Source: Lepas anatifera
Taxonomy: Eukaryota > Arthropoda > Thecostraca > Lepadidae
NCBI GenBank assembly: GCA_034440635.1
Contig: JAOTON010001682.1
Location: 340,501-404,500 of the forward strand
Reading direction: 5' to 3'
Length of the DNA stretch: 64,000 nt
Shown: positions 12,493 to 24,353 of the stretch, in pieces
How positions within the stretch are numbered: position 1 is the first letter of the stretch
How the letters are laid out: each line of letters starts with the position of its first letter
Notes under the pieces: model-generated
Told to the model about the DNA's origin: nothing
Databases searched by the model: none
The model's input: only the letters and a program-made list of their open reading frames with translations
Program-made: the position numbers and the translations under genes

Positions 12493-14364
12493 TAATAATT
12501 TTAACGGAATTTGGCATTTACCTATGTGTTGCACAATCTGGTGCTTGATTTAAATTCTATCGGAAAGAAAAATCGGTGCACCACCAATCACTTTGATGTC
12601 ATGCTGATGCCAATCTCACGAGAGTTCACTAATGGTCAAACTTCCGCATTTTTTACTCACCTAAAACTATTTTGGCATCATAGCGACAGCCATGATTCAA
12701 GGATTCGAACGATGTGTAGTATGACCTTGAAAATCTCCTTTTTGACCTTGAACAGAAATCAAGGTCACCTTGTGACCTGCATGTTTTTGTTGGTCATTTG
12801 ACTCCTTTAGCCGGAAACAGCACATTGATAACCTTGACTTCGTTGCATGCCTTCTGGTTGCCGAGTTGCAAGCGTAGTACCTAGACAGGCCTGAATTTGA
12901 CACGTTTGGCCCACAGTTCAACGAATTTGGCTTAAACCTGGCACAAGGATAGAAGGCAGTGCAGTGGTTTCAGCACCGTCTGATCTTTTTGTATCTCAAT
13001 CGGTTATGGAGATTGTGTGAGGGCTCATTGAACCCCCTTTCAGTCATGGTGGGTACAAAAAGAACACCGGTGGTGCCGAGTTAAGAAATGATGTATTAAG
13101 TCTCAAACAGGCCAACCCTGGTTTGTTTTATTTATTAATTCATATCGCTAACAGATGCATATCCATTTACAGGCGAAGTAATGGTAAGTTTAAATGGTGC
13201 CTCTTGCCCAAAGCCCCTACCCCTGAAACGGATATCCTAGATTTGTTTATAACGCGGAGGGTCGTGTTGCTTCACTTTCGCTAGCTCCATGCATTACACC
13301 AGTCTTAGGTCCCGCCGTACAGACGTGTGTTCTTTCATCCATGTATGTGCGATAGGTCATGCTTCGCTTCCCACGTGTCCTCCGTGGCCGAGGAATGGCG
13401 GAGCAGAGGGGGAGGTGACGCCATTTCCAGAAAATGTCAGATTCTGAATATTACACCGTGTGGTGCTGTAGGCTAAGGACTGAGTTAAAGTTATCTCTTG
13501 CCCCCCCTCTCTCCTCTTCACCATCGTTCTCCTCTTTTACACACGTTGTCACCAATGTTGAAGCTACGCCGTGTTTTGTAACCAGTCGGACGCGCAGATG
13601 CCACATTTCCCGTTGTGAAGTCTATTGCGTGACCTCCAGTCTTGGCGCCAAATTCCTAACCGTTACACTGCAGGGGTGGATCCAGTCTGGCAGCTCAGTG
13701 GGGTTCATATGACGAATTGGTGGTGATTCTGGCTGTCTGATGCTTACCATTAATCCACCAATGTGTTCATAAATGTGTTTTAAGCTGAGTTGAGTTGAGT
13801 AATGGATCTCTGAGCAATGGCAAATGCTCGTCCTTAATGGTTTCGTAAACGATTTTAGAGTAAAGTCCTCTTTTGAAGATAATGTCATCGGCCAAAAGTA
13901 GAGGACCGTCTTCCAAACTTTCCCATAGCCGACCCCCTCCCCAGTATTGGTGATCCATCGCCTCCTCCTCCTGCCTCCCTTCAGTGGCAACACGCCTTCG
14001 TGTGGCACACAACTCCGCACAGTGCAGCTGGAGACAGAAACGTCCTTCACGCTGCAGAAAAAGGTTAGAGAAACATGCCAGCTATAGAGATTGAAGTTCT
14101 CAAAACTTGGTCAAGCGTCATCTGGCGCTAAGTAGGTAATCCTCCATCTGCGAAACATTGTGGCTCAGAGTTTTACGGCGAGTTTTGGAGCCTTCTGTGA
14201 TTATTTTCCTCTATATTAGAGTTTCCTGTTCAGGTTTGTGGAAGTTTGAATGGTGAATGGCGAGTTGGCTTCCTCTTAATTTAGATTCAAGGCATTTAGC
14301 TATATTTCTTATCGTTGCCATGGAGGGAAGTCTGACCTTCATAAATGTCGTACAACGCAAAATA
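12493..14364. other. Unassigned stretch
   Basis: No gene was recognised. Positions 12700-12800 contain a few TGACC/GGTCA motifs that may be remnants of an older AGGTCA-rich element. At 13675-13690 a GGGTGGATCCAG sequence resembles an hAT end, but no partner was found. Minus-strand frames at 13622-14050 carry no motif. Confidence 0.25.
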
Positions 14365-14440
14365 CTCCCCGACGGGGAATCGAACCCCGGTCTCCCGCGT
14401 GACAGGCGGGGATACCCACCACTACATATACTATCGAGGA
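14365..14440 (-). pseudogene. tRNA-Asp (GTC) pseudogene with D-arm insertion
   Basis: The minus strand reads TCCTCGATAG at the 5' end, anticodon loop CTGTCAC (GTC, Asp), T-loop GGTTCGATTCC and a final GGGGAG. It matches the 72-nt units at 21676 and 22957 but is 76 nt because of a 4-nt insertion in the D-arm region, which should disturb box A. A TTTT run follows the 3' end on the transcribed strand. Confidence 0.75.
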
Positions 14441-15021
14441 CGAGAAAATCGCCTTAACCCGCCTCCTTATTTTTTCACCATATATCACATACGGGAAACC
14501 TTACCCAGAACACTTAGGGAAAATCCTGTTCATTTTCCCGCCCCTACTACCCACTCACTGAACATATGAGTGTGCTGACGCCTTTACAACCCCTACAACA
14601 AAATCTCAGAGATTGAAGAGATTAAAGAGATGAGTCGAATTCATCTTCGCTCCATTTCTGAGGGGGTTAGGGGTCAAAACTCCCCCACGATCTCGGCTCT
14701 TATACAGGAAAGAGTAAAACAGGGGAGTGATGGTAGAAGATAGCCTATAAGAAATGATTAAAATATATCGGCCACTTTTTTGCTCAGCTCAATGCTGAGG
14801 TCAAGACAAGTCAAATGTTAATGTTAGTAACAAGCCAAATGTTTTTCTTTTAATTTTGCTCTAGCCTCTGACTAGGTTCAGAAAAGCCTATTTTTAGGCC
14901 TCATTCGATTTATCTCGTTACAGCAAATCCAATGATAATAACATTACCATACTAGTACCAAATTTGAAAATAGCCTGACCTAATGTCAGGTCAAGGCTAT
15001 CATCTAAACTGATATGATTAG

Positions 15022-15143
15022 AATCTCTCTTTCTCTCTCTCTCTCACTCTCACTCTCTCACTCTCTCTCTCTCTCTCACTCTCACTCTTACTCTTAATCT
15101 TACTCTTACTCTACTCTCCTCTACTTCTCTACTCTCACTCTCA
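15022..15143. repeat. CT/CA-rich microsatellite
   Basis: Imperfect (CT)n tract with interspersed CTCA and CTTA units, about 120 bp. Confidence 0.95.
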
Positions 15144-15432
15144 CCTTCACATCACTCAAGCTTGGATATCAGCGCCGCTCTTTCACAATAATGCTGATTG
15201 AAAATGGTACAGCAATACTCTTGAACTGGAAACAGTGCATTTGAAATTCTGGACTTTGGTCCAGGCAGTAGAATGCGGGATGCCCAATAATGTTCCGATC
15301 CCCGATCGAATTTCTGCTTGTCCTGCTTAAAGGCTAATATTTGTATTTGCTTAACAGTATCCCAGTCCGTTTTGTATTTCATTTCATTTTGTTCTATTCC
15401 AAACGAATAAAGACTGTGGCTGCGAGGAAAAG

Positions 15433-15504
15433 CTCCCCGACGGCGAATCGAACCCCGGTCTCCTGCGTGACAGGCGGGGATACTCACCACTATACTATCG
15501 AGGA
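15433..15504 (-). pseudogene. tRNA-Asp (GTC), probably degenerate
   Basis: The unit is 72 nt with anticodon GTC. Relative to the copies at 21676 and 22957 it has a substitution in the T-arm region and one in the anticodon stem (GCAGG for GCGGG on the 3' side), giving a C-A mismatch. TTTT follows on the transcribed strand. It may be a pseudogene, although boxes A and B are largely intact. Confidence 0.65.
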
Positions 15505-15892
15505 TGAATACATTGTGCCAACCCATGCGGTCTTGTTAGTTGCTAGATACATCGGAAGATATGCTCATCCCGTGTCCTGAAATTACTTTTCTGCAGAGTG
15601 TGGGATGTCAAAATTCATGGAAAAAAGAGGTCAAAATTAATTGTCAAAATAGGGGAAAAAGCAAATGTAGGATCAGAACATCTCGGAACACAAGTACATG
15701 TACTAAAATACATGTACTAAAGCATCATATGCACGTGAAATAAAAAAAACAAATAAGGGATGACCAATATTGATATTAAAATTAGCTGTATTAACAGAAG
15801 TTAAACCAACTTGAGAAACCCACAAATCCAACTCCTGCCGAGTCCAGCATTTTTTTCAAAATAAAAGCATCAGAAAAGTACAAGTGAATACA

Positions 15893-16919
15893 TTAACCCT
15901 CGCCCCACCGAAGGGGGCCATCGATGGCCCCTAAGGTTTTTCGGGATAGCAGAAAACGACGAGGCGCAGCACCGCGGTTGAGGGCTCTACCTCTCACTGC
16001 ATCATTTTCCCATCATCCCTGAAATTTTTACCCCGGGTCACCCAAGGTCAGGTCACCAGACGAGGTCAACCAAGGTCACCTCACTTCACTTTAGAGCTCT
16101 GTAAGAGCTACATTTCAAAGTCAATCGATTTGAAACTTCCTACACTTCATGACCCCTCCAGGGTCTACAAGGTGTATATCCGGGATTTTTCGATTTCGTG
16201 CCCTGAGGTCAGGTCACGAGGCGACCTCTCCCATTGGAAAAGCATGGGGAAAAGCTATTTCATGATATAAAAGCCACAAAAATGATTGCAAATACTCAGA
16301 CTGCTCAGAACAACGTTTTTGGACACCCTTTCACGGATCCCAGGGGTCATATTTGCCCTTTGACTTTTCCAAGGTCATCCAAGGTCACCGGAGGTCAAAA
16401 ACAGTATTTTGACAATAACTTTTGACCTAATTGAGCTAGAGCAGTGAAACAAACACCATCGTGTTTGTCTTGTCACTGGCTTTCATTTGATATACGGCAA
16501 GGTCACTTTTTGACCTTTCGTGACCTCAGGTCATATTAGGTCACGAGGTGACCTCTGGCGGTCAAACCACTGGTGGGAGGTCTTTACGTTCCACATAGCG
16601 GAAAAAGTACAGGCAATTTTCTATCAAATGTACTTTACCAGGCCTCAATAGCTCTAATGACATAAGAGTTATGCCCAGTTTGCTTAATCATTGCATATTT
16701 GAGTGAAAATAGCCGATCTTGACCTAATTTGACCTCTGGAGGTCAAACCATTGACCTGAGCACTAAAACATGCAAAGTAATTTCTTACTGAATTCACGCG
16801 AGCTTTCTATTGCACTTTGCAGATTTGCGTTAACGCCCATATTTTCGGAGTTAGAGGGGGCCATCGATGCCCCCGGTGGGGCGAAGGTGGCGCCGGACCC
16901 CCGGTGGGGCGCGGGTTAA
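15893..16919 (+). mobile_element. TTAA-bounded element, family A copy 3
   Basis: Same ends, hairpins and interior as the copy at 4587. The right hairpin is shortened by one base (CCATCGATGC). Confidence 0.9.
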
Positions 16920-18288
16920 TAAGCCGCAAACCTACAGTATTAAGATGTAAGTAAAGCAAAGTCTGGAATACCTACCTACCAAAACAATACCTCGGGTGAG
17001 GTAGGTCCTGCTTTAGAACCTTTAACAAGCTGAAATGTTTAAAAGGCAGGGAAAATTCCAAAACTTGTCCATTTGAACACAATATTTTCAAACAAATTTA
17101 TTTTTGAAATTATACCTACACCAGCGGGATTCACTCCCTCTGTTTTCACTTGCATTCATGGAGAAATTGCAGCATGCAATCACACAATAAAAATACCTAG
17201 TAAAATGGCCCCCCATGGAAATATTAACTTACCTTTACCCAGGTGCCTGGATTTCTCAAACTTGAACTATAGATTCTTTCCTTCATTGAAATAAAGAATG
17301 AACAACAGGTTGAGGTTCAGAATTAGCCTGCTTAAGCCATAAGACATATCAACACTGGCTACTTAAAACTTACCAACTCTCGCACGTACTTATGAGCTTC
17401 GATACCCTGCATGCAATCCAGAAACGTTCACAAATACCACGGTTTGGCAAACACTAATCCCAACTGCGGAAAATTCATTTTCACAATGCTAAGAAAGACA
17501 TCTCGCGTCAAATTCAGGCAAGCCTGTCGACACCGGTTGCCGAGTACGGTTTTTCTAATGCGAGTAAACTGACCAGGCAGACCCCTGAGCGTAAAAAGGA
17601 TGTCGAAATTCTCCACCTTTAAATCACGCAGAGATTCGGCGTTTGTAATGGAAAAAACTAATTTTATATTAATCTTTCGTTATTTTTCTAAAAGCATCCT
17701 GAAATTCATTTAAATATTTTGGCTGCCTTTGGAGATATTCCGAGAAATACATAGAGGTGCAATTTTCATGATCCGGGAAGATTCCCTCTTTAGGTATTAT
17801 TGCTTTCAAAACTGTAGAAGAAATGTCCAATATTGGGATCGTTTTATCAAACTTAAGACAGCAAAATTTTTAATTTTATACATGGTAAACCACAAAAACA
17901 TCGTAAAACTATAGTATTTCTCTTTTAAAGTGAAGGATGTCGAAATTATTTGACAATGCTTGCATTATTCCACTCAAAATTTCGAGTGACATGACCCAAA
18001 GTATTGCTAAGCAATATTTTTCCGAATAGAGAAGATTCTGATTTGATATTTGGGGTACTCTCAAAAGTTTCTTTTGCACAGAAAATTCAAAAATAAATGT
18101 TATAATTCACCCTGCCAGGTGCGATTTCTAAGGATGTCAAAATTCAGTCGTAAGGAGCTGGCGTCATCAAACTATATATTACGTCAGAAGTACTACATTT
18201 CAAGGCCTTGGGCCTTGGTTAGTAGTAGTCTTCAAGAATGGTGTGGTGACGCAACATGGTGACGATTGCTTGGTTTTCGAGCAACGTG
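16920..18288. other. AT-rich unassigned stretch
   Basis: No gene, tRNA or named repeat was recognised. Open frames here are short and lack motifs. GGATGTCAAAATT-like phrases occur at 18133 and again at 15603 and 20763, so a diffuse repeat may be present. Confidence 0.25.
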
Positions 18289-18432
18289 AATAGCCGTGTT
18301 ATTCTGCCGTGCAGAACGCATACTAGAATGCCGCACGCATGCGCAGTACGGTATCTTGTACTCCAAGATACCGTACTGCGCATGCGTGCGGCATACTATC
18401 ATGCGTTCTGCCGGCAGAATAACACGGCTATT
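18289..18432. repeat. Near-perfect 144-bp palindrome (foldback unit)
   Basis: The left arm (18289-18358) begins AATAGCCGTGTTATTCTGCC. The right arm (18364-18432) is its reverse complement with a handful of mismatches. Only 5 bases separate the arms. The centre reads GGTATCTTG-TACTC-CAAGATACC. It would fold into a long hairpin as DNA or RNA. No clear target duplication was found. Confidence 0.9.
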
Positions 18433-18607
18433 GGCATGATGTCTCATATCAGTTTTAGCCTCAGAGAGTTGTAACCATCAGTTTCGGCTAGCAAAATTAC
18501 GAGCAATATTTCGGGTTTTTATTTGTCCCTGAACTTCAATTTTCCAATCGTACCGCGAGTCAGCACTACCGCTAGTCATTAAGTTTATTTTGAATTCAGC
18601 TATATGT

Positions 18608-19802
18608 TTAACCCTCGCCCGGGTGGGGGTCTTTGTAGACCCCCTCGGGTTTTTCCGAAGTGGCACAAAAAAACGGCGGCGCACAGCGCCGCCAAACTTG
18701 GTCTAGCTGTTTCTTCATCATTTTTACATCTTTCCTGAAAATTTTAGCTCAATGTCATTTCAGGTCAGGTCACCAGGCCAGGTGAAGTGACCTCACCCCA
18801 AAAAATGCTTAGGACCGCATAACTAAAAGAAGGGTTAATCGATCAAGTTGAAACCCATACCCCATATTGGGCCTACCAGGAGCTACAATAATCGTTCCGG
18901 GATTTTGGATATCGGTGACCTAAGGTCATGTGCAGAGCATGACCTCCCCATTGTCAATACATGGGGAAAATCATGAAATGAGCTTTCCTCAGTAAATATG
19001 GATGGAATCAACTTCAAACATCGGCTACGACTTGCTCCCAGCCCATTTCTGAAGAAGATGCCAAAAATTTTGACTTGTGACCTTTAAAAGGTCACCTTAG
19101 GTCAAATAAGCATTTTTGGTGTTTTACTCCATAAATTTTGAATAAACAAAGATAGAATTTTTATTTTGTCACCAAAGTGTTTGTATAGTCACTGCAAGTC
19201 AAGTGATATACATCATGACTATACCAGGTCAATTTGGGTCAGACCGTTGGTCAGGTCAAATTCTTAAATCTGACCTGGCATAGCAATATTATATATCATT
19301 CGATTCGTATTGACGAGAGGATTGCAGTGGTGCATCAACTATGGCTGCATCTTGTTTGGTTTGGACGTTATTAGCGAAAAAGGAAACGCCCTTATGCATG
19401 GATGGCTATGGACATTCCCAAGAATATGCCCAATATTCAGTGACCTGTAGCTCCCTAGGCTTTGACCTGACACGAAGATAACTGGCACTGCAATGAAAGA
19501 GCAACTCAAGAGCTTTCGAATGAAGTTCGGAAAATTCTTCTAGCTATCATAGTGTCTGAGATATATGAGGTTTCCTTAGTATACCTCATATTAGTGATTT
19601 TGACCTATTTTGACCTCTGGTGACCTTGATATTGACCTGACAAGAAATATGACCGAAGTATTTTCGATATCATTTTTGAAGAGCTTTCGATTGCCGTTTT
19701 GCGCTTTTTTCTAGCTCTCTTAGTTTTTGAGATCGTGGGGGGTCTTTTTAGCCCCCCACCAGGGCGAAGGTGGCTCGTACCCGCCACCGGGGCAAGGGTT
19801 AA
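18608..19802 (+). mobile_element. TTAA-bounded element, family B copy 2
   Basis: It begins TTAACCCTCGCCCGGGTGGG and ends GGGGCAAGGGTTAA. The interior follows the copy at 103 base by base with scattered substitutions. The CGGCGGCGCACAGCGCCGCC subterminal inverted repeat is clear. Confidence 0.9.
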
Positions 19803-19839
19803 GACGAAGGCGTACATCCCAAGCGTGTGAGGCGTGGGT

Positions 19840-20033
19840 ATGGGCGCTGAAAGCGGGGGGACGGGGGGACGCATCGCCCTCTGTTGGCCAACCAGGGGGA
19901 CGTCCCCCCCAAAAATGTCGGGATCAATCGTCATTAATTCTGCCAGGTACCGAATATGCTCAAAATTCGCCTCCCCGGTTAGCACCAGCCCGGGTCCATC
20001 CCCCCTACGAAAATTCCGTGGCGGCGCCCCCGG
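19840..20033 (+). mobile_element. Short GC-rich MITE, family F copy 1
   Basis: The element starts ATGGGCGCTGAAAG and ends GTGGCGGCGCCCCCGG. It is flanked by GCGTGGGT and GCGTGGGA, a near-perfect 8-bp duplication. A second copy lies at 53674-53867. Shared internal marks are GTTGGCCAACC, a palindrome, and AATTCGCC. It is non-coding. Confidence 0.6.
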
Positions 20034-21675
20034 GCGTGGGAGCTTTTGTTGTTGAAAGAGGAGAGAGAGGAGAGAAACGGCGAGGGTTAGTGTGGGTTAT
20101 AATGTGGGGTATATTATTAGTAACTCGTACTTTATTAGTACGCTAAGAGACGTGAGGGGTCGATGGCTGACTTTATTTTCGTTATATGGTTGATTCAGCT
20201 CATTGCATCTCCGGGTCAGGCATTATCTTTCACATTCTATGAGGTCTCAGTGTGCTTGTGAAGAAGCAATTGTTAGGAATGTTCTCTTACAGGGTTTTGT
20301 CCTTTTGAGCATTCATTGTAAAATGGTTGTGCTAGAATCCTTCAGTATTCAAACTTCCTTCTCTCCAAAGATGAATGCTGTGTTCTATTTTGACATGGAA
20401 TCAGTCCTGACGGGACTGTTTAAAGAATGCTGCATACCATTTGAAGGTAATAGGTTCACAAAGCTAGTGTTGCAGCATCTTTATCGAATGGTATGTTGGC
20501 TTCAGTTGCTTTTCTGGCCCTGCTTCCATTCCTCAACTTCTGAAACAAGGAAACTGATAATGCTGTATGTTTATTCATTTAGATCCATACATGTATTCGG
20601 GACAACAGCAACAAGCAATAAAAGACCATGCCAGTGCATGTTAACACAAGGCTAAAATCCAGTAGGAGATGAGAATAAGGGCACACTAAAAAGCTGTCAC
20701 TGAGGCCACCACTTCACAAGCTGATGATGCCGTAAGCAGATGATTCTGATGATTTTGTTTAGGATGTCAAAATTCAAGATTTAGGATGTCAAAATTGATC
20801 AAGTCTAGGTTTGGGTTTCCACGCAAAATTCCCAATTTCAGTATACTGTGCTCACCTCATGCAGAGCTTTTGGTTAGTGAATGTCGATAGGGTGTTTTTG
20901 CCACACCCATGCTTACAAAGGTCTCACGGTCCATCCATGTGTGGCTCGCGCAATGCGGCACAGTATAACCACCAATAAATAAATGTTGATGTGATACGGT
21001 GCAGTATATCTTACCAGGAACACATGCTGAGGTGCCTTACAACCGGAGACGACTCCAACGTGTCACATGAAAGGTTACTTAACGAAATCGGCTATTGGAG
21101 CAAACTAATAGCGAATGTGGCACCTTGGTGCACTTTCAGTCTAGCTTCTCTGGGTTGGTTTAGTGTGGTTTTAGTCTTCCTGAATTTGCCCTTAGTTTCT
21201 GCTAAAAAGTAGCCAATAAGCGTAATATTTCGTATCATTCGATTTTATTTCTTAGAGTTAAAAACCCACATTGGCGTGACAAAAAATACGAGTGCAAATG
21301 AAGTATTTTTAGTTAGATCAGGCTAAACAATTGACTACAAAGGGAAGAATAACAAGGACTCAAGGTGACACCAGAGTCTTGATCTTTCCCCTCTAGAAAC
21401 TAAAATAATGGGATTTGTGCTAATTGTTCCGTTTCGCACTTCCTCACTACAAAGTTCTCTGCTCTCCTTCTAATTTGGTTGGCATCAGTAAATATATGTA
21501 TATGCGTTTACTGTATTCTATGGTAAGATTATAAGATCAGCGATGCTTTTGTTGGCTCTACATGTTCTGTAGTTTTCGGGTTGCACTTACTCCAGAAAAT
21601 ATAAAGACTATAAAAGAATATAATGCAAATCTTTGAGCGAAAATGAACCCTCCCCTCAGCACACTTTATTAAAAG
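20034..21675. other. Unassigned stretch
   Basis: No gene could be supported. A 150-codon frame at 20203-20655 lacks any recognised motif and has an implausible cysteine- and leucine-rich composition. GGATGTCAAAATT occurs twice in tandem at 20762-20795. Confidence 0.25.
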
Positions 21676-21747
21676 CTCCCCGACGGGGAATCGAACCCCG
21701 GTCTCCCGCGTGACAGGCGGGGATACTCACCACTATACTATCGAGGA
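21676..21747 (-). tRNA. tRNA-Asp (GTC)
   Basis: This is an intact 72-nt cloverleaf on the minus strand. The acceptor TCCTCGA pairs with TCGGGGA and is followed by discriminator G. The anticodon stem CCCGC/GCGGG encloses CTGTCAC (anticodon GTC), and the T-arm is GGGGTTCGATTCCCC. Internal promoter boxes A and B are present, and a TTTT terminator lies two bases after the gene. It should decode GAC/GAU. Confidence 0.93.
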
Positions 21748-21926
21748 GTAAGTGTCAGTGTGCCTCCGACTTGTATAGATAGCAGTCGCTTTCTGCACGG
21801 TTGATTGAGGATTGCAGTAACTTAACCGGGAAAACTTGTCACTTGTAAGGCCACATGCATTTGCCGGCTCCTTATTCCCGTTATAGAGTGAACCAGAGGT
21901 TCTTGATGTGTGTGGTCCTTTCCTCG

Positions 21927-22310
21927 CAGTGGCGGATCTAGCCGGTTGGTTTGGGAGGGGCAAACGAAAGTCGAAAAGCAAAACAAAAAAACATTGCGTT
22001 ACAATATGCCTTTTCGGTAGGATTTTGGGAACTGGAAACGAAAACCAAAAGCAAGAAAAACGTCACGGGGTGAAAAATATGGACTCAAGATACTGCTTTT
22101 CCTATCCAAGCACCAATATTTACACTGAACTTCACTAATTCTGTTTGAAGTTAAGAGTTTAAGCACCAAAATCTTGCTTACAAGCTAAAAGAGAGTCGGG
22201 GAAAAAGGAGAACGATCGCTTGGGGGGTGGGGGCAAAAACATAGTTATGCCCCGAGCTTTTCCGTTTGGGGGCAATTGCCTTTTTTGCCCCTCCCCTCGA
22301 TCCGCCACTG
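21927..22310. mobile_element. hAT-like non-autonomous element
   Basis: It begins CAGTGGCGGATCTAG and ends CGATCCGCCACTG. Flanks TTTCCTCG and TATCCTCG agree at 7 of 8 positions, a clear target duplication. It is 384 bp and non-coding. Confidence 0.85.
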
Positions 22311-22448
22311 TATCCTCGCACACCTGAGGTAGCGCTACCCAGTTTGCATTAAGACGGTTGTCTTTAATTCAGTGGTCTGTCTATTACTATAGCTTTAAAT
22401 TCACCTAAACAACTGCTGCATGAGTGCTGCCTTCGCTGTACTGTGTAC

Positions 22449-22720
22449 CAAGGCGGATCCAGGATTGCCAATCTTGGGGGATATCTTCCGGGGGTGTCAT
22501 TCGGACCAAGGGGTGCCATTTTTGGTGGATAAATTTATCAGGTATGCGCCAAATCCTATCGGTGGGCGCCGATTTTCGCATCCTGGAAGGGGGATGGAAA
22601 GCGGTATTTCAGTGGGGCGTCATTAACCTTTCAAGGAGGCGCCGTGCGCATTTTAGGAGGGGCACCGAGGGTCCATCGGGGGAAGTGCAGCTGCCGCCTT
22701 TGTCTCCCCTGACCTATAGG
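22449..22720. mobile_element. Family G MITE, copy 4
   Basis: Left end AAGGCGGATCCAGGATTGCC is followed by the family interior (GCGCCAAATCCTATCGGTGG, TTTCGCATCCTGG). The right end CCCTGACCTATAGG is decayed. No certain target duplication was seen. Confidence 0.6.
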
Positions 22721-22956
22721 TCTAAAGGCTACAGTCATATATAATTGTGTATAGTATAAATCGACTGAATAGTGCTAATCCAACACAGTGACACATTCAG
22801 TAGATTAGACGACTTCCTTGTCCTATCCACAAAGCTAACCAAAACCCATAACTACTAACGTTGCGCTTCATAACACCTGTATCGCATGTTTCAGTTCGAT
22901 ATTGACCCATTTTGTTGTCAATGATCAGATTTAGCTAAACGTGTAAGAATCAAAAG

Positions 22957-23028
22957 CTCCCCGACGGGGAATCGAACCCCGGTCTCCCGCGTGACAGGCG
23001 GGGATACTCACCACTATACTATCGAGGA
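22957..23028 (-). tRNA. tRNA-Asp (GTC)
   Basis: This 72-nt unit is identical by eye to the one at 21676, with the same cloverleaf and GTC anticodon, and a TTTT terminator just downstream on the minus strand. Its flanks differ from those of the 21676 copy, so the two units were not duplicated as a long block. Confidence 0.93.
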
Positions 23029-23275
23029 GTGAAGGGATAAACGAATTCCTTGGCTTCTTATCCACAGAAAAGTTTTCAATGCGCAGAGACTGCAATCCTA
23101 TCGGATTAGATGTAAAGAAAGCCCATTAAGCCATTAAGAGGCCCTCCATGCCTGGAAATCGATCCCGGAGATTGACAAAATGTCATTGTGTTCACCTTGG
23201 TTTGCCGAAGAAAAACTGCATTGCGCGTTTCAGTGCGGTATTGCCATGGTGCAGTGTAATAAAACGAGGCCTCAA

Positions 23276-23497
23276 AGGGCGTAGCCAGGATTTTGTTCAG
23301 GGAGGGGCGGCTCCCCGAAAAGGGCCCTGATTGTTACAGAATAGAGTGCTGAAGAGGGCTTTAGAGGGCCCTGTCTGGTATAAAATGTCAAATTTGGCCA
23401 CAGAGCATAGTGCGGGCGAGCCGCGCTCCTCAGGGGGCCCTTCGGGCCCTCAGGGAGGAGCAGCTGTCCCTGCCGCCCCCCCCTTGGCTACGCACCT
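23276..23497. mobile_element. hAT-like MITE with perfect 8-bp target duplication
   Basis: The ends are AGGGCGTAGCCAGG and CCTTGGCTACGCACCT, inverted repeats with few mismatches. The 8-mer GGCCTCAA is repeated exactly on both sides (23268-23275 and 23498-23505). The terminal repeat is related to that of the large element at 45313. Confidence 0.85.
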
Positions 23498-23589
23498 GGC
23501 CTCAAACCTCGGCAAACACCTTACCTACCTATCCATCATCCTTCATCTGTATGAGTAAGTATGCGTCCATGTTTTCATATTTCCCTTAT

Positions 23590-23713
23590 CAGTGGTGGAT
23601 ACAAGAGGGGCTAGGGAGGCTCAAGCCCCCCTCCCCCGAATGTCTGAGATGCACAAGTGGATGCAGATCCGAGCCCTCCCCTCCCCCGAAATGAAGTCCT
23701 GGATCCGCCACTG
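23590..23713. mobile_element. Miniature hAT-like element, 124 bp
   Basis: It starts CAGTGGTGGATACA and ends CTGGATCCGCCACTG. Flanks TCCCTTAT and CCCCTTAT match at 7 of 8 positions. The interior has two CCCTCCCCCGAA-like blocks also seen in the element at 54014. Confidence 0.85.
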
Positions 23714-23743
23714 CCCCTTATCCGTTCAGGTATGTGTGTACAT

Positions 23744-23973
23744 ATAGGCGATCGCATTGCCGATCGGGGGCACCTTCCCGGGGCGCCGTCCGACCGGGGG
23801 CGCCATCCGGAACAGGGGCGCCACTTATGACCGGCAAAGCTATCAGGTGGGCGCCAAATCCTATCGTGGGCGCCGACTTCGCATCCTGGGGGTGGAACGA
23901 CATTTAGGGGGCGCCATCGACCTGTAGGGGCGCCGAGGGTCGATCGGGGCACCCCCTTGCCCTGATCCCTATG
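23744..23973. mobile_element. Family G MITE, copy 5, with perfect 8-bp target duplication
   Basis: The element runs from ATAGGCGATCGC to CCTGATCCCTATG with the family interior. GTGTACAT is repeated exactly at 23736-23743 and 23974-23981. This fixes family G as a DNA transposon with an 8-bp duplication, and therefore probably hAT. Confidence 0.8.
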
Positions 23974-24170
23974 GTGTACATACCTCGGACAGTAGCAGTG
24001 AGGATGTCAGACTAGCGGAACGCTCCGTTTTTGCGGCGTAATCTCCCAGGGTAGGCACAGGCGTAGGAATCGGGGGGCGGGGGCCCATGGTCCCTCAATG
24101 TTCAAGATCTTAACCATTGACTCTTTTGCATTGACTGGAAAATACATCTTGCCCCACCCAATATTCTGGA

Positions 24171-24353
24171 CAGTGGCGATTCCAGACTTCATAGGGGCTC
24201 GGATCTAAGGAAATCTAAGGATTTCGGAAATAAGGGCTCGGATCAGCCTCCTCGGGTATTGCCTCTGAACAGCCTCCAGCTATGCATTTACTAAAGACAC
24301 TTTGACCTTTCGGAGGGGGTTGAGCCCCCTGCCCACGCTTTTATCCGCCACTG
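24171..24353. mobile_element. hAT-like MITE, 183 bp
   Basis: It starts CAGTGGCGATTCCAG and ends TTTTATCCGCCACTG. The flanks are ATTCTGGA and ATTCTAGG (ATTCT plus a shared G), an aged 8-bp duplication. Confidence 0.7.

Noticed and set aside
13622..14050. 142-codon minus-strand frame
   Set aside because: It overlaps an arginine-rich low-complexity segment and a possible transposon end; no motif.
20203..20655. 150-codon plus-strand frame
   Set aside because: No motif, no supporting splice context and no conserved pattern; likely chance.
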